Shown here: in pieces, positions 17,003 through 24,390 of the stretch
How the letters are laid out: every line of letters begins with the position of its first letter
How positions within the stretch are numbered: position 1 is the stretch's first letter
NCBI RefSeq assembly: GCF_900120005.1
Contig: NZ_LT635452.1
Location: 1-64,000, forward strand
DNA length: 64,000 bases
Direction of reading: 5' to 3'
From: Holdemania sp. Marseille-P2844
GTDB taxonomy: Bacteria; Bacillota_I; Bacilli_A; Erysipelotrichales; Erysipelotrichaceae
Notes under the pieces: model-generated
Told to the model about the DNA's origin: nothing
Seen by the model: the letters and a program-made list of their open reading frames with translations, nothing else
Databases searched by the model: none
Program-made: the position numbers and the translations under genes

Positions 17003-17042
17003 GGCAATGCTGTAAATAACGAAAAGAATTGGAGTGCTGAAT

Positions 17043-17525
17043 GTGTTAAAAAAATATTTTCTTGTCTTTCTGATATCCATGGTACCCCTGATTGAGCTGC
17101 GCGGCGCCATCCCATATTCTCAGGCGTTTGGCATGCCGCTGTGGTCCTCTTATATTGTTGCGATTGTCGGCAATATGATTCCTGTACCGTTTATCTATCT
17201 ATTTGCCCGGAAGGTTCTGATCTGGGGCGCGGATAAGCCGGTTATCGGCAAGTTCTTTACTTACTGTCTGGACAAAGGTGAAAAAGGCGGCAAAAAGCTT
17301 CAGGAAAAAGCTGGCCGCGGTCTGTTTGTTGCACTGCTGCTGTTCGTCGGCATCCCGCTGCCGGGCACCGGCGCCTGGACGGGAACGTTGGCGGCAAGCT
17401 TTCTGGACATGGATTTTAAGTCCAGTGTCTTAGCCGTGATGGGCGGCGTCTTACTGGCCGGCGTCATTATGGGCTTAGCCAGCGCAGGACTGTTTGGCGC
17501 ACTGAACCACTTTATCCTGGGATAA
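17043..17525 (+). CDS. COG2426-type small multidrug export protein
   Basis: A 160-residue integral membrane protein with about four hydrophobic segments, of the family annotated as putative small multi-drug export protein (COG2426). Typical segments are MVPLIELRGAIPYSQAFGMP near the N-terminus and FVGIPLPGTGAWTGTLAASF in the middle. The transport role is by annotation only; no substrate is known. The GTG at 17043 is taken as the start because TTGGAG lies 8 bp upstream; the frame also contains a GTG at 17034. It has its own promoter, and a structured RNA follows 1 bp after its stop. Confidence 0.8.
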   Translation: MLKKYFLVFLISMVPLIELRGAIPYSQAFGMPLWSSYIVAIVGNMIPVPFIYLFARKVLIWGADKPVIGKFFTYCLDKGEKGGKKLQEKAGRGLFVALLLFVGIPLPGTGAWTGTLAASFLDMDFKSSVLAVMGGVLLAGVIMGLASAGLFGALNHFILG

Positions 17526-17526
17526 T

Positions 17527-17660
17527 AAAACAGCGTCGCTTTGGAGCGGGATAGGCATGTCCCCTCTCAGGTAGAGAAGGCAAATAACCAACTCTGCCGG
17601 GGAGGTCTCATACCATAATGCTCGCATTCCAAAGTTCCGCTGTTTTAATTTGTTTTTTTC
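17527..17660 (+). ncRNA. Structured RNA ending in a T tract, family unknown
   Basis: A closing stem AAAACAGCG (17527-17535)/CGCTGTTTT (17638-17646) is perfect over 9 bp. Inside it CTTTGG (17539-17544) pairs with CCAAAG (17629-17634) and GCG with CGC. A long inner hairpin is formed by CCTCTC (17563-17568) with GGGAGG and GGTAGAG (17570-17576) with CTCTGCC (17592-17598), around a loop of about 15 nt. A T-rich tract (AATTTGTTTTTTT) follows, so the closing stem could also act as a terminator. No known riboswitch, 6S, SRP or tmRNA consensus was recognised. It may be a 3'-UTR element of the export gene or an independent small RNA. Confidence 0.6.
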
Positions 17661-17790
17661 GCCGGATCAAGAAAGCGCTGAGACCAAAGAACACCTGAAA
17701 AATTTCATAAAAGTAAGACAATGTTATTAGTAAAAATACTGGAATTATAATATAATTAATGAGAGATTAAAAATTCTGGGAGGCAGACGA

Positions 17791-18945
17791 ATGAATAGAA
17801 TTAAAATTCAGATGCTTGGCGGTTTTATCTTAAAAACAAACGACCAGACGATCGATCTTGTTGCGTTGCTGGGCAAGCAGACAGCGGCGTTTCTCGCCTG
17901 CCTTTGCCTCAATCACGGAACTCTGGTAACCAAAGAACGACTGATCGAATTGTTTTGGGAAGACTCCAAAAATCCCCTCAATGCCATGAAATTTACAGTC
18001 CACAGGCTGCGGAAATGTCTGGAGGAGCTAACGGTGACGGGAGCGGCCGATTGGATTGTGACGCAGCGGGGCGGTTACAGCTTTGCCTGTTCCGAGCTGA
18101 CGCTGGATATTGATGAGCTGAATAAACCGCTGGATCCTTTGACGATTGACTCCGATTATGCGCAAGCGCTGGCAGAATTATATCCGGGCGAGTTTCTGCC
18201 CGGCTTGGACCAGAGCTGGATCTATACCTATCGTGAGCAATACTGGCAGCTGTATCTGCAGCGGGTCCAGGCCGCAGCCCAGTCGCTGGCCGACCTTCAC
18301 CATGAAGCTCAGGCGGAAACCCTGCTGCTGAAAGCCCTCCAGCAGGATTTATATCAGGATCAACTCAATTACCTCTATCTGAAAATTCTTCTTGATCAAA
18401 AGAAATATGCCCGCGCCATTCAACATTATGAAAAGATTTCCGATTCTTTCTACAAGGAATTCGGAATGGAGTTTCAGGGGAAGAGTCAGTCGCTGGTTTA
18501 CTTCATTAAAGCGGATAACGAGGATAAGGAACTGACGCCGCTGGATTATCTGTCGGAACTGGAAGGAACCAGCGAGCCTGCGGCGTTCTATTGCGAGCGG
18601 CCGGTTTTTGCCAAGCTGGTCCAAAACAAACGTCTGGAAGCCCGGCGCAGCACGGCGCCGATCGTGCTGGTAATTACGCATCTGAAAGTCACGGACGCTG
18701 AATTGTCCGCGCAGGACTGCGGCGATCTGCTCAACCGCATCATCCGCTCCGGTTTGCGGGCTAATGACGTTTATACCCGCTTCAGCAAGACGCAGTTCGG
18801 AATTCTGATGACTGTAAAAGAAAAGAGCGATATTGCATTGGTGATGGATCGGCTGACCCGGCGGTTTTATAAAAAAATCGCGTCTTCCCGCTGCCGTCTC
18901 CATTATGACTTTGAGCTATTGAACGAGAAAACACCCGCAAATTGA
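17791..18945 (+). CDS. SARP/AfsR-type transcriptional activator
   Basis: A 384-residue regulator with an N-terminal OmpR-like winged helix (about residues 3-100; LVTKERLIELFWEDSKNPLN then MKFTVHRLRKCLEEL as the recognition part). A bacterial transcriptional activator (BTAD)-type helical domain follows (about 105-245, containing YAQALAELYPGEFLPGLDQS). The last 130 residues are less clear and may be a sensory or diguanylate-cyclase-like remnant. No receiver domain is present, so activity is probably set by ligand or protein contact. An A/T-rich promoter with TATAAT precedes it and AGGCAGACG lies before the ATG. Its targets are unknown; the exported-protein and pilus-like genes downstream are candidates by position only. 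Confidence 0.75.
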   Translation: MNRIKIQMLGGFILKTNDQTIDLVALLGKQTAAFLACLCLNHGTLVTKERLIELFWEDSKNPLNAMKFTVHRLRKCLEELTVTGAADWIVTQRGGYSFACSELTLDIDELNKPLDPLTIDSDYAQALAELYPGEFLPGLDQSWIYTYREQYWQLYLQRVQAAAQSLADLHHEAQAETLLLKALQQDLYQDQLNYLYLKILLDQKKYARAIQHYEKISDSFYKEFGMEFQGKSQSLVYFIKADNEDKELTPLDYLSELEGTSEPAAFYCERPVFAKLVQNKRLEARRSTAPIVLVITHLKVTDAELSAQDCGDLLNRIIRSGLRANDVYTRFSKTQFGILMTVKEKSDIALVMDRLTRRFYKKIASSRCRLHYDFELLNEKTPAN

Positions 18946-19038
18946 CACAAAGTAAAATAATTCTCTGAAAACCGCGTTATCTAACGGATTTCTAACCCAC
19001 TTCCCGCATAATAAAGAAAAAAGAAAGGGTGGCCTGCC

Positions 19039-19527
19039 GTGATGATGCACAGATTGTTGACTATGATGAGTTTTGCCGGATTCGAAAGCAGTTGCCTGGC
19101 GCTGCCATCAAACGGTTCAGGCATGCGCGGAATCCTTTTTACGTCTGTTTCTCATTCCAATCCGACATGGAACATCGGCTGGGGATGGCTGTTAGGCTGG
19201 GGCATTCTAGCCGTCGGACTGGCCGCGGTCCTGCGGGTGATGGTGAAGAAAGATAAGGTTGTGCTGAAATTGGGAAGCGTGGAAGAAAACCAGGACGGCA
19301 CGATGACGGTTGTCTGCACCGGCTATCAAAACAAGAAGCCGCTGCCGCTGGACTTATCCCATGTCCGTATTCACAAAGGCTCCGCCTTGATATTCCGGCA
19401 GTCGCTGACCAGCGATCTTGACGATGTTCAGCTGACGATCGTCCTGGATCCTCTGGCGGAATTAACCGTCGAAGTGGGCGAAGCCCGGCTTACCGTCAGT
19501 CAGAACCGACTGCGTGCAAATCGTTAG
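19039..19527 (+). CDS. Membrane-anchored protein, unknown function
   Basis: A 162-residue protein with one clear membrane segment (about 55-75, GWLLGWGILAVGLAAVLRV) followed by a basic stop-transfer and a beta-rich soluble domain of about 85 residues. No family was recognised. The GTG at 19039 with AAAGGG upstream is the likely start, though the ATGs directly after it are also possible. A terminator follows, so it is probably transcribed alone or with the SARP gene 93 bp upstream. Confidence 0.6.
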   Translation: MMMHRLLTMMSFAGFESSCLALPSNGSGMRGILFTSVSHSNPTWNIGWGWLLGWGILAVGLAAVLRVMVKKDKVVLKLGSVEENQDGTMTVVCTGYQNKKPLPLDLSHVRIHKGSALIFRQSLTSDLDDVQLTIVLDPLAELTVEVGEARLTVSQNRLRANR

Positions 19528-19545
19528 AATATCCGAACTTTTCAA

Positions 19546-19577
19546 CCGCATACGCCGTCGATATGCGGATTTTGTTT
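19546..19577 (+). terminator. Rho-independent terminator
   Basis: CCGCATA (19546-19552) pairs with TATGCGG (19562-19568), followed by ATTTTGTTTTT. Confidence 0.75.
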
Positions 19578-19607
19578 TTCTTCCATTCCACGCGCAAACT
19601 CCGCCGT

Positions 19608-19635
19608 TTGGGAAGGGGTTGGATTGTGCTATAAT
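19608..19635 (+). promoter_or_regulatory. Promoter of the transglutaminase/pilus-like operon
   Basis: TTGGGA (19608-19613), 16-bp spacer and TATAAT (19630-19635) with an upstream TGC extension. The ATG at 19634 overlaps the -10 box and cannot be the start; transcription should begin near 19642. Confidence 0.7.
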
Positions 19636-19663
19636 GAAACAGGAAAAAGGAGGAGTGCCGATT

Positions 19664-20566
19664 TTGAAAATACGCAGATGGCTCGTTTTGGCGTTACTGC
19701 TGTCGGCCTGCAGCTCCTCCGGCAAGCCTTCTTCAACGCAGGAATACCCGACGCCGATCGAGGAAACCCCCGCTCCCACCCTCGCGGGAATTCATCTTCC
19801 GGAAGCTTCCGGAAACGTGATTTTGGGCGACGATTTGATCCAGATTGACGCCAGTCACACCGATCAGGGCTACATTATGGTGAAAACCCTGCGTTTTGAT
19901 CATCGCCGCTTAAAGTTAAAAATCATCAAAGACGGTGAGGAATATCCCTATGATATTGATCAGGATGGAAATTACATCACCTACCCTCTGACCCTGGGCA
20001 GCGGACAATACGAAATCCGGGGGTATGAGAATATCGAAGGCTCAAGATATGCCGTCTTGTTCAAGCAGACGTTCGACGTCAGACTGAGTGAGGAGACCCT
20101 GCCGTTTCTTTATCCCAACCAGATTGTAAACTACTCGCCGCAGTCGGCGAGCGTTCTGAAATCGTTCGATTTGACGCAGGATTGCCGGACTGAGCTGGAA
20201 CGGGTGCTGACAATTTACAACTTTGTGGTCAAGCATGTCAGCTACGATTGGGACAAGGCCGAGGAAGTCAAAGATCAGTATGTCCTGCCGGTTGTCGACG
20301 ACACGCTGTCCCAGGGCAAAGGCATCTGTTTCGACTACGCCGCCCTGATGAGCACGATGCTGCGTGTCCAGCAGATTCCGACCCGCCTGATCACCGGCTA
20401 TGTCGACGAGGGTTACCATGCCTGGGTCGAGGTGTATGTCCGCGGGGCCGGCTGGATCAATCCGGAAATCTATTTTGAAAAAGAAACCTGGACGCGAATG
20501 GATCCGACCTACGCGTCAACGCAGATGAAATACACTGGACAGTATCAGGATAAATATCGCTATTAA
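19664..20566 (+). CDS. Transglutaminase-like lipoprotein
   Basis: Secreted lipoprotein of 300 residues with a transglutaminase-like/cysteine protease fold. The TTG at 19664 is chosen because AAGGAGG lies about 11 bp upstream and the promoter excludes earlier starts. The signal peptide ends at LLLSAC with Cys16. A beta-rich N-terminal domain precedes the catalytic core, whose triad is visible: Cys222 in GKGICFDYA, His252 in YHAWVEV and Asp280 in MDPTY. Such proteins cleave or crosslink peptide or isopeptide bonds, or act as non-catalytic binders. The pilus-like operon begins 13 bp after its stop, so the two are probably cotranscribed; a role in processing surface proteins is inference. Confidence 0.82.
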   Translation: MKIRRWLVLALLLSACSSSGKPSSTQEYPTPIEETPAPTLAGIHLPEASGNVILGDDLIQIDASHTDQGYIMVKTLRFDHRRLKLKIIKDGEEYPYDIDQDGNYITYPLTLGSGQYEIRGYENIEGSRYAVLFKQTFDVRLSEETLPFLYPNQIVNYSPQSASVLKSFDLTQDCRTELERVLTIYNFVVKHVSYDWDKAEEVKDQYVLPVVDDTLSQGKGICFDYAALMSTMLRVQQIPTRLITGYVDEGYHAWVEVYVRGAGWINPEIYFEKETWTRMDPTYASTQMKYTGQYQDKYRY

Positions 20567-20579
20567 AGGGGGAAAAAAC

Positions 20580-21614
20580 ATGAAAAAAATCTCCGGGAAT
20601 GAATGCGCGCTGTTGTGCCAGCAGCTGGCGATGATGATCAGCTCGGGCTTATCGGCAGAAGACGGATTAGGTGTGGTGGCGAACGATCAGCCAGACGTCG
20701 GTCTGCATGACGCGCTGTTAAAAATCAAAAATGAAATAGAGCTGGGCGAAACGTTGGCGGACAGTCTAAAACGGACGGAAGCGTTTGACTCCTACATGGT
20801 CCGGATGGTGCGGATCGGGGAACAGACCGGCTATCTGGATCAGGTGCTGGAAGCGCTGGCGCAGTATTATCAGCGCATGGAAAAGATCCGGATTAATTTG
20901 AAGAACGCGCTGACTTACCCGCTGATCCTTCTGATCATGGTGATGGTCGTCGTTGGCGTGATCTTATTTAAGGTGCTGCCGGTCTTTGATGAAGTGCTGC
21001 GCAATCTCGGTATTTCGCTGCCGGTATCGGCACAGGTGCTGATGCGGGCAGGGTCAGGCTTAATCATCGCGGCAGCGGTGATTTCCGGGCTGGCCTTGAT
21101 CGGTGCGGCGGTGATTGCCATACGCCATTTTCGCAATCCGCAGCTGTCGTTGACGGCGCTGTTTGCCCGTGTTCCGCTGATCAGCGGTGTGTGCCGCGAG
21201 CTGTCGCTGGCGCAGGCGGCGTTCGCGTTGTCCTTGTTTACCCGCAGCGGTGTAGAGATCAGCGAAGCGCTGCAGGGATTGGAAACGCTGATCGAGCATC
21301 CGGGAGTGCAAAAACAGATTCGCGCCTGTATGCAGAAAATGGACGAGGGCGAAAACTTCGACCGGGCCTTGCTGGATTGTGGATTGTTTAAAGAAGCTTA
21401 TGCCCGGATGATCGGCATCGGCCTGCGGGCTGGGCGGGGCGATGAGATGATCGCGCAGGTAGCCGAGCGCTATGACGACGATACCGAAACCGCCGTAAAC
21501 CAGTTCTTAAATACGATCGAACCGCTGATGATCGTGCTGCTTTCGGTGATCGTCGGGGCGATTCTGCTTTCCGTGATGCTGCCGCTGATGAACATCATGT
21601 CCAGCATTGGGTAA
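20580..21614 (+). CDS. PilC/GspF-like inner-membrane platform protein
   Basis: Type II secretion/type IV pilus platform protein of the GspF/PilC/ComGB family, 344 residues, with the two repeated T2SF halves. Membrane segments lie near residues 115-140, 157-180 and 312-340 (PLMIVLLSVIVGAILLSVML), and MVRIGEQTGYLDQVLEALAQ is a typical first-half segment. It would hold the pseudopilus base and contact the ATPase encoded five genes downstream. GGGGG precedes the ATG. The protein is slightly shorter than PilC of Gram-negatives, as usual in Bacillota. Confidence 0.88.
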   Translation: MKKISGNECALLCQQLAMMISSGLSAEDGLGVVANDQPDVGLHDALLKIKNEIELGETLADSLKRTEAFDSYMVRMVRIGEQTGYLDQVLEALAQYYQRMEKIRINLKNALTYPLILLIMVMVVVGVILFKVLPVFDEVLRNLGISLPVSAQVLMRAGSGLIIAAAVISGLALIGAAVIAIRHFRNPQLSLTALFARVPLISGVCRELSLAQAAFALSLFTRSGVEISEALQGLETLIEHPGVQKQIRACMQKMDEGENFDRALLDCGLFKEAYARMIGIGLRAGRGDEMIAQVAERYDDDTETAVNQFLNTIEPLMIVLLSVIVGAILLSVMLPLMNIMSSIG

Positions 21615-21618
21615 CCCG

Positions 21619-21927
21619 ATGAAGAAGCTGGGAAAAATCACAGCCATTATTCTGATCTTCGCGGCGCTTTTCTGGGGGATCGTTCGTTCTCTGAACCAGA
21701 CCTCGGGACAGATCCGGAATGAAGAAGCGCAGCTGATCGAGCAGCGGATCGAACAGGCGGCGGTGCTGTGCTATGCGTTGGAGGGAAGTTATCCTGAGGA
21801 CGTGAGTTATCTGGAACAAAACTATGGAGTCGTCATCGACCATGGGAAATACAATGTGTTTTATCAATCGCTCGGCTCCAATATGAAGCCGGACGTCGCG
21901 GTTTACCGGAAGGGGGCGGCGCGATGA
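21619..21927 (+). CDS. Small pilin-like membrane protein
   Basis: A 102-residue protein with one N-terminal membrane helix (about 6-24) and a short soluble domain. The layout and the YALEGSYPEDVSYLEQNYG segment resemble minor pseudopilins, in which a helix is followed by a Tyr-Pro loop. No canonical Gly|Phe prepilin cleavage motif is present. The ATG at 21619 lies 4 bp after the upstream stop. It overlaps the next gene by 4 bp (ATGA). Confidence 0.7.
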   Translation: MKKLGKITAIILIFAALFWGIVRSLNQTSGQIRNEEAQLIEQRIEQAAVLCYALEGSYPEDVSYLEQNYGVVIDHGKYNVFYQSLGSNMKPDVAVYRKGAAR

Positions 21928-22388
21928 AGCGGTCTGTGACGGAAATGGTCTTTATGCTTCTGTTATTGACGTTGTTTGTCGGCTGTTCGTTTGTGACGAT
22001 CGAGCGGTGCGCTTCCTTTTATCAGCGGATGCTGCGGGAACAGCGGCAGGATGACCAGGTGCAGCTGCCCTATCTGGTGTTGTTCAATCGGCTGCAGGGC
22101 GTCCGCGGCGATCAGGTGCGCGTGCAGCGGATCGGAGATCAGGAGTGTCTCATGATCCGGGAAGAAATTGACGGACGGACGTATGAAACGGTGTTCTATG
22201 TTCAGGAGGGTCAGCTGATGGAACTGCTGATGGGCGCCAACAGGCCGCTGGATTTGAGCGCCGGGGAGAAATTGGCGGCTTCGGCGCCGATTCGCTTTGA
22301 GCTGCAGGGATCGTCGCTGCAGGTGCAATGGCAGGGCGAATCGGGAATCGCCACGCTGAGCCTTGAGCTGAAGGAGGATGCGGAATGA
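21924..22388 (+). CDS. DUF4860-like pilus-operon membrane protein
   Basis: A 154-residue protein with an N-terminal membrane helix (about 8-28; TEMVFMLLLLTLFVGC) preceded by a Glu, as in pilins, but lacking the usual Gly cleavage site. The soluble part (GDQECLMIREEIDGRTYETV) matches what is annotated as DUF4860 in Bacillota pilus-like loci. That assignment is from memory of the family and is moderately certain. Four-bp overlaps at both ends show tight translational coupling. Confidence 0.7.
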   Translation: MKRSVTEMVFMLLLLTLFVGCSFVTIERCASFYQRMLREQRQDDQVQLPYLVLFNRLQGVRGDQVRVQRIGDQECLMIREEIDGRTYETVFYVQEGQLMELLMGANRPLDLSAGEKLAASAPIRFELQGSSLQVQWQGESGIATLSLELKEDAE

Positions 22389-22801
22389 AAATACGACAGC
22401 GTTCCAGCTCGTTTTATTTCCTCAGCGAGCTGTTGTTTGTGATTCTCTGCTTTGCCCTGGGTTCTGTGCTGTGCGTACGCTTGTTCGCGCTGGCCAGCGC
22501 CAGGCATCATTTAGCGCTGGATCAGAATCAGGCGCTGCGGTTGGCCCAGCCGCTGGCCGAACAGCTGCGGACTCATTCCGATGTATCACTGACCACGCTG
22601 TGGCCGCAGCAATGTGAACCCGAGGCCTGTCTGTGGCAGAGCGACGAGAGTGGAAAACTGCAGGAAAACGGCGTTTATCAGATTGAAATTGAACGATCGG
22701 TCCACAATGAAGAAAAAGCCGCCGTCCTGCGTGTCGTGCGGGTGAAGGATGGCCGGATTCTGGTGGAAATCGGTCCGATCACAGGAGGCGGGAAGTCATG
22801 A
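22385..22801 (+). CDS. Pilin-like membrane protein, unknown
   Basis: A 138-residue protein with a membrane helix at about 13-33 (LSELLFVILCFALGSVLCVR), Glu at its start, and a helical continuation (about 38-60) like the long N-terminal helix of pseudopilins. A beta-rich C-terminal domain follows. No known family recognised. It overlaps both neighbours by 4 bp. Confidence 0.65.
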   Translation: MKIRQRSSSFYFLSELLFVILCFALGSVLCVRLFALASARHHLALDQNQALRLAQPLAEQLRTHSDVSLTTLWPQQCEPEACLWQSDESGKLQENGVYQIEIERSVHNEEKAAVLRVVRVKDGRILVEIGPITGGGKS

Positions 22802-23004
22802 GTCATCGTCAGGAAACCCAAACCGCGGTGCATATCGGCACGGGGATCGCACCGTTATTGATGTTATTCTGCCTGTTGTGCATGACAACCTTCGCGGTAT
22901 TGTCCTATGTTCAGGCTAACGCGCAGCTGCAGCTGAGCGATAAAGCGATCAGCCGGGTGCAGGCGCATTACAGTGAAACGAAAATGGAAAAGGAGGAACG
23001 CTGA
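22798..23004 (+). CDS. Short single-pass membrane protein of pilus operon
   Basis: A 68-residue protein with one membrane helix (about 18-40) and a short charged C-terminal tail. The size and position recall small minor pseudopilins or assembly factors, but no motif supports a specific role. Its ATG overlaps the upstream stop by 4 bp and its stop overlaps the ATPase start by 1 bp (TGATG), so it is part of the same coupled unit. Confidence 0.65.
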   Translation: MSHRQETQTAVHIGTGIAPLLMLFCLLCMTTFAVLSYVQANAQLQLSDKAISRVQAHYSETKMEKEER

Positions 23005-24077
23005 TGGACTGTCCAACGATATTGCGGCAGGCGGTCGACCGCCGGGCTTCGGATATTTTTATTGTCGCCGGGACACCGCTGACGATAAAAATTAACGGTG
23101 AAATGATTCAGCTGGATGATCAGCGGCTGACGCCGGCGATGACCGAAGCGTTGATTCAGGAAATTTTTAAATTGAGCCAGAATCGGACGATGGACCGGCT
23201 GCATCAGACGGGCGAGGATGATTTTTCCTTTTCGCTTTCCCAGATGGGGCGCTTCCGCGTCAATGTTTATCGTCAGCGCGGATCGTTAGCGGCGGTGCTG
23301 CGGGTCGTGCGGTTCGTTTTGCCGGATGCGAATGAGCTGCATATCGGACCGGAAATCCTGGCGTTTTCCGAATTGAAAAAGGGGCTGGTGCTGATTACCG
23401 GGGCGGCCGGCAGCGGCAAATCCACGACGCTGGCCTGTCTGATCGACGCAATCAACCATAGCCGAAGCGGGCATATCATCACGATTGAGGATCCGATTGA
23501 AGTGCTCCACCGGCATCAGAAAAGCATTGTCAGCCAGCGTGAAATTGGTCAGGATACGCCCGATTATATCCACGCTCTGACCGCGGCGCTGCGGGAAGCG
23601 CCGGATGTGATTCTGGTCGGGGAAATGCGCGAACTGGAAACGATGCAGACGGTGTTGTCAGCGGCGGAAACAGGGCATCTGGTCTTTTCCTCGCTGCACA
23701 CAACCGGCGCGGCGAATACGATCAACCGGATTATTGACGTGTTCCCGGCCGAGAAGCAGCAACAGATCCGCGTGCAGCTGTCGATGGTGCTGCAGGCGAT
23801 CGTGTCCCAGCAGCTGATTCCGGCGGTTGGGGGCGGCTTGATACCGGCCTTTGAGATCATGAAGGTCAACAATGCCGTCCAGACGCAGATTCGCGAGAAT
23901 AAGATCCATCAGATCGACAACACGATTCAGGCTAACGCCCGGGAGGGCATGATCACGATGGACGCCAGTCTGTTGAATTTGTTGAAGGCCGGCCGGATCA
24001 CAAAGGAGACCGCGTTATTGGCCTGTACGGATCCGGATTTAATGCGCAAACGCCTGACGGCGGCCAATATGGGGTAA
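23004..24077 (+). CDS. PilT-type secretion/pilus ATPase
   Basis: Hexameric ATPase of the GspE/PilT superfamily, 357 residues. Walker A is GAAGSGKS (Lys139), the Walker B region is VILVGEMRE near residue 206, and the HTTGAANTINRIIDVFP segment with QIRVQLSMVLQAIVSQQLIP follows PilT rather than PilB. The AIRNLIRE-like C-terminal block is present as QTQIRENKIHQI. PilT enzymes power pilus retraction; in loci with only one ATPase it may do both steps or drive secretion. It is the last gene of the operon; a hairpin terminator follows. Confidence 0.88.
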   Translation: MDCPTILRQAVDRRASDIFIVAGTPLTIKINGEMIQLDDQRLTPAMTEALIQEIFKLSQNRTMDRLHQTGEDDFSFSLSQMGRFRVNVYRQRGSLAAVLRVVRFVLPDANELHIGPEILAFSELKKGLVLITGAAGSGKSTTLACLIDAINHSRSGHIITIEDPIEVLHRHQKSIVSQREIGQDTPDYIHALTAALREAPDVILVGEMRELETMQTVLSAAETGHLVFSSLHTTGAANTINRIIDVFPAEKQQQIRVQLSMVLQAIVSQQLIPAVGGGLIPAFEIMKVNNAVQTQIRENKIHQIDNTIQANAREGMITMDASLLNLLKAGRITKETALLACTDPDLMRKRLTAANMG

Positions 24078-24166
24078 GCTGGTTGAAGGGAAAATAAAAG
24101 GAAGAAACTTGCTGAAATCAACAAAAATCAGAGACATGAGAATCAGACGATTCCCTGGAGAACGGG

Positions 24167-24202
24167 CGATCCGCTAAAAAAACGCGGATCGTTTCTTGTT
24201 TT
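24167..24202 (+). terminator. Rho-independent terminator after pilus-like operon
   Basis: CGATCCGC (24167-24174) pairs with GCGGATCG (24184-24191), followed by TTTCTTGTTTT. The rest of the 313-bp gap (24078-24390) holds only this and the next promoter. Confidence 0.8.
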
Positions 24203-24353
24203 ATCCCGTGACGCTAGCTTCATTTCCAGCTTTAAACAGCACGATGGGTTTTCAGTATCCTTGATGATTTCATCTTCTTTCATTTCTTTCAGCAAGTTAT
24301 TTCAGAATTCTGGTATTTTTGCCGCTTAATCAATTTAAAAAAACGTTCGATTC

Positions 24354-24362
24354 TGCTACAAT
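24354..24362 (+). promoter_or_regulatory. Extended -10 promoter of the ATP-grasp cluster
   Basis: TGCTACAAT at 24354-24362; no clear -35 box. The ATG follows at 24391. Confidence 0.55.
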
Positions 24363-24390
24363 GAAACTTGAACAAAGGTGGGGAATATCC

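Larger units (their letters stand above)
16240..17033. other. Long AT-rich gap with decayed reading frames
   Basis: About 800 bp without a convincing gene and clearly richer in A and T than the flanks. Open frames are short: +strand 16591-16785 (64 codons, no ribosome-binding site) and, in a different frame, a short run at about 16801-16859 ending in QIYNVLQIPEVWK. They may be remnants of one decayed gene, but the family is not recognisable. A terminator-like hairpin (16868-16905) and a promoter (16974-17002) sit at the right end. Confidence 0.45.
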
